Shown: positions 5,980 through 11,708 of the stretch, one piece after another
Position numbering within the stretch: the first letter of the stretch is position 1
Layout: every line of letters starts with the position of its first letter
Origin: Candidatus Eiseniibacteriota bacterium
GTDB taxonomy: Bacteria > Eisenbacteria > RBG-16-71-46
Direction of reading: 5' to 3'
Length of the DNA: 13,037 bases
NCBI GenBank assembly: GCA_021414165.1
Contig: JAIOPA010000345.1
Coordinates: 1-13,037, forward strand
The notes under the pieces: generated by a model
The model's database searches: none
Seen by the model: the letters and a program-made list of their open reading frames with translations, nothing else
Told to the model about the DNA's origin: nothing
Program-made: the position numbers and the translations under genes

Positions 5980-6542
5980 TGGCACTCCACCTGGAACTCG
6001 GAGTCGCCGCCCTCGCGTACGCGCGTCGAGACCAGACGCACGGAGCGGAACTGTGAAGTGATGAGGGAGTCCTTGGCGAGCACGGCCACGAAGTCGGTCA
6101 CGTTCGACATGCGATCCGCACGCGAGCCTTCGCGAAGCACGCCGGTGAGTACGAGCTTGCGCTCGCTGCCGCTGATCGCGTCGGGGTTCCACTGCAGGCC
6201 GGTGAGGCGTGCGCCCTCGGGCAGCAAACGCGGGATGCGGCCGAGCAGGTCGCGCCAACGGTTCGTGTCGGCGACCCACGGTTCCACGGCAGCGGCCTCG
6301 TTCGGCGAGGCGACCCACTCGGAGCCCTCGGTGTGCTGGGCGCGGTCGCGGGCGATCTGGCGCTCGAGGGCGCGCGAGCGCGACTGCAGCGAGGCACAGT
6401 TGAGGCCGTAGAGGCCCAGCAGCACGGCGAGCCCGCCGAAGTACGTGAGCCACACACCGAGCCACGTGGCGCGTGCGCGGGCCTCGGCGCGTTCGCGGCG
6501 GAACGCCTCGCGGCGGAAGTTGATGCGGAACAGGGGGCTCAT
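5976..6542 (-). CDS. pilN: Type IV pilus inner-membrane protein PilN
   Basis: A 188-residue bitopic protein. Its N-terminal cytoplasmic tail (1-26) is very Arg-rich. A membrane helix spans about 27-48, a coiled segment follows (50-70), and the periplasmic part has the fimbrial-assembly pattern RWRDLLGRIPRLLPEGARLTGLQW (within 95-118) and KLVLTGVLREGS (129-140). In characterised systems the PilN tail carries a conserved INLLP-type motif that docks into PilM. Here the matching region reads RINFRRE (6-12), so the Asn is kept but the Leu-Leu-Pro is lost. PilN forms heterodimers with PilO and links cytoplasmic PilM to the periplasm. ATGA overlaps at both ends tie it to pilM and pilO. Confidence 0.86.
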   Translation of the reverse strand: MSPLFRINFRREAFRRERAEARARATWLGVWLTYFGGLAVLLGLYGLNCASLQSRSRALERQIARDRAQHTEGSEWVASPNEAAAVEPWVADTNRWRDLLGRIPRLLPEGARLTGLQWNPDAISGSERKLVLTGVLREGSRADRMSNVTDFVAVLAKDSLITSQFRSVRLVSTRVREGGDSEFQVECQ

Positions 6543-7573
6543 ACGGCCCTCAACGCGAGGCCATAGGCGAGCGCGTACTGCGGCCCACCGGCCTGGATGC
6601 GGACGCCACGATCGACCGTGTCGAGCGGCGAGAACGTGAACGTGGGCAGGCCCAGCCGCTCGCCGAGTGCTTCGGAGAAGCCGGCCAGACGCGCACTGCC
6701 ACCCGACACATGCAGCACCAGGCTGGCGGGCAGCGGCGCGAGCGTGCCGTAGAACGCCAGCGAGCGGCGCACCTCGTCGGCGAGCTTGGCGATCGCGTCG
6801 CGCGCGGCGGCCGCCTCGGGGGCGTCCTGTTGCAGCGAGGCGCCGGCATCGAGCTTCCAGCCCTCGGCGCGGTCGACCGAGCCGCCGGTGGCCGTGACGA
6901 TGGCCTGCGTGAGCGTGTGCCCGCCCCAGTCCAGGCGGCGCGCGAAGTAGGGCAGACCCTTGTGGCGGAACGTGAGCCACGAGCCGCGATGGCCGGCATC
7001 GAGCAGGACATGGCCCTCGTTCTCGACGTCGCGCGGTTGGATCTGGCTGAGCGCATTCGACAGCGCGAGCGGCGCGGCATCGACGATGTCGGCCTCCACG
7101 CCCAGTTCGCGCAGTGGCGCGATGGCGCGCTCCAGACGCTGCTGCGACACGGTGGCCATGAGCACCTCGAGACGCTTCTCGGGTGCATGGCGCGTGATCA
7201 CCTGATGATCGAGCACGAGCGTGGCCAGGTCGAACGGCACGTGCTTGCGCGCCTCGAACTTGATCGCGCCGGCGACCTCGGCATCGTCCATCCAGGGCAA
7301 CGACACGGGCTTCACGATCACATCGGGGCCCGAGACGCCGATGGAGATGCCGCGGAAGCTGCGCGGGGACTCCTCGATGCGCGTCATGCAGTCGTCGATG
7401 AGGCCGGCCAGGATCGCGGGCGCAGGCGGCTCGTCGCCGGCCAGTGCGCGCGGGATGCTCGCCTCGGCGTAACGCCCGCGCGTCGCACCCGGCTGCAATG
7501 CCACGAGCTTCACGCTATGCGTGCCGATATCCAGCCCTGCCCAGGGGCGCGTGCCCATCCCGAACTTCATCAT
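6539..7573 (-). CDS. pilM: Type IV pilus actin-like ATPase PilM
   Basis: A 344-residue cytoplasmic protein of the actin-like/FtsA fold. The first nucleotide-binding motif, AGLDIGTHSVKLVAL, is at 12-26. A second phosphate motif, VLLDAGHRGSWLTF, follows mid-protein, with Ala where DIG or DVG is more usual. The C-terminal adenosine motif is VLHVSGGSARLAGF. PilM binds the PilN tail and forms the cytoplasmic ring that couples the alignment complex to the motor. Start: an ATGATG pair at 7573 and 7570 and a third in-frame ATG at 7558 all precede the conserved motif, and none has a clear Shine-Dalgarno, so the first is given. It starts 7 bases after the pilX-like stop and its stop overlaps pilN (ATGA). 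Confidence 0.93.
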   Translation of the reverse strand: MMKFGMGTRPWAGLDIGTHSVKLVALQPGATRGRYAEASIPRALAGDEPPAPAILAGLIDDCMTRIEESPRSFRGISIGVSGPDVIVKPVSLPWMDDAEVAGAIKFEARKHVPFDLATLVLDHQVITRHAPEKRLEVLMATVSQQRLERAIAPLRELGVEADIVDAAPLALSNALSQIQPRDVENEGHVLLDAGHRGSWLTFRHKGLPYFARRLDWGGHTLTQAIVTATGGSVDRAEGWKLDAGASLQQDAPEAAAARDAIAKLADEVRRSLAFYGTLAPLPASLVLHVSGGSARLAGFSEALGERLGLPTFTFSPLDTVDRGVRIQAGGPQYALAYGLALRAV

Positions 7574-7580
7574 GGCAGTA

Positions 7581-8885
7581 TCAGGGAAGCCGCGACTCTT
7601 TCCAACTCGAGCCGGCGAACGCGTAACCCGTTCCCGTACCTCCCGAGATGGAAGGGAGTGCGCCGCGGGCGAGCAGATCGTCCGCGTAGAAGTCCATGCT
7701 GTTGGGGTGCATGAGCCGGAACGTCGATCCGCTCCCAGGTCCCATGAGCTCGATGTCGCCACCGGCCACGATCGAGAGCGCGCTCACGGTGTTGTCGCTG
7801 TTGTTCTGGTGGATATGCGTGAGTCCGATGTCGCCATCGCTCACGAGGAACAACCGGGTGTTCGAGGGGTCCGACAGGACCAAGCCGCTCTGGAACCAGA
7901 TGCCACGATTCTCGTAGCCCGTGTCGCGGCCGTTCGCCTTGGCCACGATCACCAGCGTGCCGCCCGGGCCGTCGGGCTGGATCGTGACCCGCTGGCGGAA
8001 GCACACGCCCTGCGGCACCACCCAGACGCAGGTGCCGCGCACGAAGATCGTGGTCTGGGCATCACTGTAGAACGTGTACTGGTCGTACTCGCTGCGGTTC
8101 TCCGCGGAGTGGGGCGAGGCCGGGCTACGGAAGAAGCGCGTCGAGTTCGAGCTGCCGTTGTTCTGGAACACCAACTCGTATTTGTCGTCGTCCCAGCGAG
8201 TCGGCGCGCTCGCGCCCGGGAGCCGGTTGTCCACGAACGCGTCGGCGTTGAGCGCCGGGGCGAGGCTCGTGATCATGGGGCGGCCCGAGAGCCAGCGGAC
8301 CTGCGAGGTCCAGGCGGAGTCGGACGGGCTCAGCACGCGCTGCCACACCTTGCCGGTCAACTCGACGTTGCGCTGGCTCGTGTTCGCCGTGTTGTAGAAC
8401 ACGCCGAGCCCTGCCGTGATGAGGCTCTTGTACGGGTTCTTGGCCTGCACGGGCAGGAACTGTGATTCGATCGTGCGCGTCTCGCCGCCATTCTGCGTGG
8501 TGACCACGATGAACAACGTGCTGTCCCATTTCACGATGCCGCGCGACGTGGTGTCGTTGACGTTCGTGCTGCGGCGCTGGTAGGCGAGCGCTTTCGTGAT
8601 GCCGAACTGGCCCACCGCCAGCTGCGCATCCTCGAGCCGTGCCGTGCTGGCGCGCGACGGGTCGGTGATCAGTGCGCGCACCACCTCCATGCCGCTCTCG
8701 GAGCTGTGCATGGCCTGCTCGCGCGACACGTTGGCGTAGAAGAACTGCGCTTCGTAGCTCGAGAGTGCGAACAACGACAGGCCGAGGATCGTGAGCGCGA
8801 GCATGAACATGACCACGCCGACCAGGATGAACCCCTGCTCGTGGCGCTTGCCGTTCGCGGGCGGATGCACGGGGAGGGTGGTCAT
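7581..8885 (-). CDS. PilX/GspK-like large minor pilin, candidate tip subunit
   Basis: A 434-residue pilin-like protein, much larger than its neighbours. The leader ends at Gly18 (KRHEQG|FILVGVV), followed by a hydrophobic helix to about residue 41. Then comes the PilX-type pattern with Ser-Glu-Ser-Gly (SSESGMEVV, 61-69) in place of the usual AAEAG. The fifth mature residue is Gly (Gly23), not the Glu found in major pilins; GspK tip pseudopilins of type II secretion also lack Glu5. The C-terminal half (about 270-420) is rich in short beta strands and Gly/Asn/Ser turns (VSDGDIGL, IVAGGDIELMGPG), suggesting a beta-helix-like domain. The only two Cys, 286 and 295, are well placed for a disulfide. 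It overlaps the pilW-like gene by ATGA and precedes pilM. A tip or adhesive role is inferred from size and the missing Glu5. Confidence 0.8.
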   Translation of the reverse strand: MTTLPVHPPANGKRHEQGFILVGVVMFMLALTILGLSLFALSSYEAQFFYANVSREQAMHSSESGMEVVRALITDPSRASTARLEDAQLAVGQFGITKALAYQRRSTNVNDTTSRGIVKWDSTLFIVVTTQNGGETRTIESQFLPVQAKNPYKSLITAGLGVFYNTANTSQRNVELTGKVWQRVLSPSDSAWTSQVRWLSGRPMITSLAPALNADAFVDNRLPGASAPTRWDDDKYELVFQNNGSSNSTRFFRSPASPHSAENRSEYDQYTFYSDAQTTIFVRGTCVWVVPQGVCFRQRVTIQPDGPGGTLVIVAKANGRDTGYENRGIWFQSGLVLSDPSNTRLFLVSDGDIGLTHIHQNNSDNTVSALSIVAGGDIELMGPGSGSTFRLMHPNSMDFYADDLLARGALPSISGGTGTGYAFAGSSWKESRLP

Positions 8886-9415
8886 TGGTTGTGCAATCGC
8901 GCGTAGTCGGCGCTGTTCTTCATGACCGCGAACGCGCTGGATTCCACGGTCTCGCCGCTCGCAGAGCGCAGCCGCATGTCCACACGCACGGCGTAGCTCG
9001 AGGCCGTGATCCGGAAGCGCTCGGCGTGCGACACGATCATGGGGCCCGAACCGGTGCCACCCACGCTGGTGCCGGAGTGGATGAGCGAGTCGGTGCGGTC
9101 CCACCAGAAGTAGTAGTACGGCACGTTCGCGCCGTTGTAGAGCGCCAACTGCCAGTGCAGGGAGTCGGGCGACAGGGTGGCCTGCGCGCTGCTCGACTTG
9201 CGGATGCTGTCGCGCATCGCGGCCGCCACGAGGCTGGCCTCACGCTGTGTGATCGCCTGCGTCGAGGCGTCCAGCCACAGGCCCTGGCTCGACAGGTAGA
9301 AGCCCACGAGGCCGGCCATGATCATGGTGCCCAGGATCATGACGACCGCGACCTCGGTGAGCGTGAGGCCGCGTTCGTCGAGGCCTCTGCGCGGGGCGGA
9401 GCGGCGCGCGTTCAT
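8882..9415 (-). CDS. PilW/GspJ-like minor pilin (pseudopilin)
   Basis: A 177-residue prepilin-like protein. The leader ends DERG at residue 16, and the mature protein starts LTLTEVAVVMILGTMIMAGL with Glu at position +5 and a long hydrophobic helix. The first mature residue is Leu rather than the more common Phe. The globular part has aromatic strands (VPYYYFWW, 98-105) and a C-terminal AFAVMKNS stretch, as in PilW/PulJ-type proteins. These minor pilins take part in initiating pilus assembly. The ATG is fixed by the ATGA overlap with the preceding pilV-like stop, and the stop overlaps the next gene in the same way. The sub-type (PilW, GspJ or GspI) is inferred from gene order between a PilV-like and a PilX-like gene. 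Confidence 0.82.
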   Translation of the reverse strand: MNARRSAPRRGLDERGLTLTEVAVVMILGTMIMAGLVGFYLSSQGLWLDASTQAITQREASLVAAAMRDSIRKSSSAQATLSPDSLHWQLALYNGANVPYYYFWWDRTDSLIHSGTSVGGTGSGPMIVSHAERFRITASSYAVRVDMRLRSASGETVESSAFAVMKNSADYARLHNQ

Positions 9416-9810
9416 AGCGGCCACAACCGTTCGAGCGCGAGCGAGTCCATGCGGGCGTCCTGCCGCCAGCGCACGGTGACCACGACACGCTTCAGATTGA
9501 CCGTGCCCGGCAGGTTGGGCTCGTCGTACGGCAGCACGACCCAGTCGGTGTTGCCGAGCGTCGCGCCCTCGTACTGGAACGGAGAGCACGGCGAGCGGAA
9601 GTTGAGCGTGAGCTGCGGGTCATCCTTCGACAGCACGGTCATCGCCTCGAGCTGCGACTGCGCTTCTCCCAGCGCCGCACGCGCGATCTCGTAGCGATTC
9701 ACCATGCCACGGCCCACCCCGAACGAATACGCCAGCCCGAGCACCGCGATCACCGAGATGGTGGCCGCGGTGAGCGCCTCCATGAGGGAGAAGCCACGCT
9801 GGTCGAGCAT
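9412..9810 (-). CDS. PilV/GspI-like minor pilin (pseudopilin)
   Basis: A 132-residue prepilin-like protein with a very short leader, MLDQRG, followed by the mature helix FSLMEALTAATISVIAVLGL carrying Glu at +5. The EALTA sequence after the cleavage site and the segment RAALGEAQSQLEAM are typical of PilV/GspI-type minor pilins. One Cys is present. The ATG at 9810 gives a proper type III leader. The reading frame extends upstream to a TTG at 9930 and another ATG at 9858, but these would give an odd leader of 22-46 residues, so they are not preferred. No good Shine-Dalgarno precedes 9810, so translation may depend on the structured 104-base spacer after pilA. Its stop overlaps the pilW-like gene. 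Confidence 0.82.
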   Translation of the reverse strand: MLDQRGFSLMEALTAATISVIAVLGLAYSFGVGRGMVNRYEIARAALGEAQSQLEAMTVLSKDDPQLTLNFRSPCSPFQYEGATLGNTDWVVLPYDEPNLPGTVNLKRVVVTVRWRQDARMDSLALERLWPL

Positions 9811-9828
9811 GAGGGGAGTCCGCCTCGG

Positions 9829-9868
9829 CCACGGACCCCGCGCGCTCGCGGGGCCCATGAGGCCGTGG
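9829..9868 (-). promoter_or_regulatory. Nested GC-rich hairpin between pilA and the pilV-like gene
   Basis: CCCCGCG (9836-9842) pairs perfectly with CGCGGGG (9847-9853) around a 4-base loop. An outer stem is possible between CCACGG (9829-9834) and CCGTGG (9863-9868). The element lies in the 104-base gap after the pilA stop. On the minus strand no T-run follows, so it is more likely a 3' mRNA stabiliser or partial terminator that keeps pilA message above that of the minor pilins. That role is inferred. Confidence 0.55.
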
Positions 9869-9914
9869 AAGAGGATGGAGGATCCTTCGACTGCTCTGTC
9901 TGTGCTGACTGAGG

Positions 9915-10322
9915 CTAGTTCTCGGTCCAACTGGGCTGCCCGGTGCGGCTGTAGACCAGCTGCACGAGTCGTCCATTCGTGGGGGCCGTGGCCTTGCCGG
10001 TCGCGACCACCGTGAAGCCGTTCGCGTCACCGGCCGTGACCTGGATGTCCCAGTTCGTCAACGCGTCCGTGAGGTCGCAGTTGAGCGACTGGCCCGCGGC
10101 GGCGGGGCGGAACGTCTCGGCGTTCACGTAGCGGCCGTTCACCTGATAGAACGTCTGCTGAGCCGTGATCACCGCGCCAATGGCCGCCTTGGCCTCGGTG
10201 CGCTGCGCGTCCTTCACGTAGTTCACGTAGAGCGGCACGGCGACGGCGGCCAGGATCGCGACGATCACGATCACGACCATGAGTTCCATCAGCGTGAAGC
10301 CCTTCTCCTTGATGCGATCCAC
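9915..10322 (-). CDS. pilA: Type IV pilin, probable major subunit PilA
   Basis: A 135-residue prepilin. The GTG at 10322 is chosen because AGGAGG lies 6 bases upstream and it yields a compact 8-residue leader, VDRIKEKG, cleaved before FTLMELMVVIVIVAILAAVA. The mature protein (127 residues) has Phe1, Glu5, Pro22, Tyr24 and Tyr27, the standard assembly helix. It continues with AQQTFYQVNGRYV (46-58 of the mature form), common in PilA and GspG. It has a single Cys (82 of the precursor), so it cannot form the C-terminal disulfide loop of long type IVa pilins. It is flanked by spacers of 114 and 104 bases with hairpins, unlike the overlapping genes around it, which suits a subunit needed in large amounts. 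A GspG-type pseudopilin is the alternative; pilM-N-O-P next door favours a pilus. Confidence 0.9.
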   Translation of the reverse strand: MDRIKEKGFTLMELMVVIVIVAILAAVAVPLYVNYVKDAQRTEAKAAIGAVITAQQTFYQVNGRYVNAETFRPAAAGQSLNCDLTDALTNWDIQVTAGDANGFTVVATGKATAPTNGRLVQLVYSRTGQPSWTEN

Positions 10323-10328
10323 TGGAAT

Positions 10329-10334
10329 CCTCCT
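10329..10334 (-). promoter_or_regulatory. Ribosome binding site of pilA
   Basis: AGGAGG on the minus strand, 6 bases before the GTG at 10322. It is the best Shine-Dalgarno in the operon and rules out the longer frame opening at 10391. Confidence 0.75.
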
Positions 10335-10394
10335 GACTTCTCGGCCCGTGATCCTCCCGAAACCCCACGCACCCGCGCAGAGCCTCTCCATTCG

Positions 10395-10421
10395 GGCGAT
10401 CGCCGCGCGGCCAACGCGGCG
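10395..10421 (-). promoter_or_regulatory. Inverted repeats in the pilC-pilA spacer
   Basis: CGCCGCG (10401-10407) and CGCGGCG (10415-10421) are perfect reverse complements around a 7-base loop. A 10-base palindrome, GGCGATCGCC (10395-10404), overlaps the first arm. They lie 16 to 42 bases past the pilC stop in the 114-base spacer. No T-run follows on the minus strand. It may be a transcript-processing or partial termination point separating pilBC from pilA. No clear sigma-70 or sigma-54 promoter is visible in the rest of the spacer. Confidence 0.4.
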
Positions 10422-10436
10422 GTCCCAGCCCCCCCA

Positions 10437-11708
10437 CTAGGGGCTCAGCATCCCCGATCGCATCGCTTGACCGAGATTGAAGATCGGCAGGTAGAGCGCT
10501 ACCAGCATCAACGCGATCACCAATCCCAGCAGCACGATGGCCACCGGTTCCACCAGCGACGACAGGCCCTCTACCTTGGCGGTGACCCGCTGTTCGTAGA
10601 AGTCCGCCGTGCGAGACAACATCTCATCGAGGCGCCCGGTCTCTTCACCGGTCGCCGTCATCTGGATCAACATGTCCGGGAACACGCCGGTGTCGGCCAT
10701 GGCCCGCGACAACGAGGCACCGCCCTCGACGGCGTTACGCACGTCGTCGATGCCCTTGGAGATCATCTTGTTGCCGGGCACCGGGCGTAGCACGCGCAGC
10801 GCGAACAGGATGTTCGTGCCGCTGCCGACCAGGATGCCGAGCGTTCGCGCGTAGCGCGTCATGACGTACATGTGCACAAGAGAGCCGAACAGCGGCATCT
10901 TGAACTTGAGCCCGTCGAACCGGATCCGGCCTTCCTCGGTGCGCAGCCACATGGTGAATGCGAGACCCGCGAGGATCCCGAGCAGCACCACGAGCAGCGC
11001 ATGACTGGTGAGGCCGTTGCTGAGCGCGAGCAGGAAGCGCGTCGGGGCGGGCAGCTGCACGCGGAAGCGCGCGTAGATGTCCGAGAACATGGGGATGATC
11101 TTGAAGAACATGGCCAGCAGCACGCCGCCCGCGAACGTGAGGATGAACGTGGGGTAGCGCAGCGCGGCCTCGACCTTCAGGCGCAGCAACTCGGCGCGCT
11201 CGAGGTAGCCGGCGGTCTGGTCGAGCACCTCGTCGAGCGAACCCGAGATCTCACCGGTCTGCACCAGGCTCACGAACACCGGCGTGAACGCATCGGGGTG
11301 CTTGGCGAGCGAGGCCGCCAGCGACTCACCCTTCTGCACGTCGTCGCCGACCTGTTCGAGGATGCTCTGCAGCCGGCGGTCGCTGTGGTCGCGCGAGATG
11401 GAGCGCAGCGCGCGCACGAGCGGCAGGCCCGCGGCCATCATGGTCGAGAGCTGGCGTGCGAAGAGCGCCACCGCGCCGGGGGCCACGGGCTGGCGTAGGA
11501 ATGACTGGAACGCGGATCGCGTCGGTAGCTCGGCGGCCACGGCCACGGCGCGCGCGGCGCTGCCGTTCATGGCGCGCGGCTCGATGAGCACGGGCGTGAG
11601 CTGCATCTGCGACAACGCGCGCAGCACCTCGTCCTCGGAGGCGGCCACCTCGATGCCTTCGTGGGGCCGTCCGGACAGGTCGCGGGCTCGGTAGAAGTAG
11701 CTCGGCAT
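10437..11708 (-). CDS. pilC: Type IV pilus inner-membrane platform protein PilC
   Basis: A 423-residue integral membrane protein of the PilC/GspF family. After a cytoplasmic N-terminal part starting SYFYRARDLSG, it has two homologous T2SSF domains. The first (about 82-205) holds FARQLSTMMAAGLPLVRAL and TGEISGSLDEVL. The second (about 285-408) holds YARTLGILVGSGTNILFAL and TGEETGRLDEML. Membrane segments lie near 186-208, 235-255 and 386-408. PilC sits at the base of the pilus and transmits the movements of PilB to the growing fibre. The ATG at 11708 overlaps the pilB stop by one base (TGATG). The open frame continues upstream, but only as a shadow of pilB. Length is normal for the family and no key segment is missing. 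Confidence 0.96.
   Translation of the reverse strand: MPSYFYRARDLSGRPHEGIEVAASEDEVLRALSQMQLTPVLIEPRAMNGSAARAVAVAAELPTRSAFQSFLRQPVAPGAVALFARQLSTMMAAGLPLVRALRSISRDHSDRRLQSILEQVGDDVQKGESLAASLAKHPDAFTPVFVSLVQTGEISGSLDEVLDQTAGYLERAELLRLKVEAALRYPTFILTFAGGVLLAMFFKIIPMFSDIYARFRVQLPAPTRFLLALSNGLTSHALLVVLLGILAGLAFTMWLRTEEGRIRFDGLKFKMPLFGSLVHMYVMTRYARTLGILVGSGTNILFALRVLRPVPGNKMISKGIDDVRNAVEGGASLSRAMADTGVFPDMLIQMTATGEETGRLDEMLSRTADFYEQRVTAKVEGLSSLVEPVAIVLLGLVIALMLVALYLPIFNLGQAMRSGMLSP

Noticed and set aside
6710..8465. Long plus-strand open frames opposite pilM and the pilX-like gene
   Set aside because: They run across two well-supported minus-strand genes, have no sensible start context, and give Arg/His/Glu-rich sequence typical of antisense frames.
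9915..10322. Conductive e-pilin based on aromatic residues at mature positions 1, 24, 27, 50/51 and 57
   Set aside because: Phe1, Tyr24 and Tyr27 are widespread in ordinary pilins, and Geobacter filament conductivity is now largely explained by cytochromes. No supporting electron-transfer genes are in the window.
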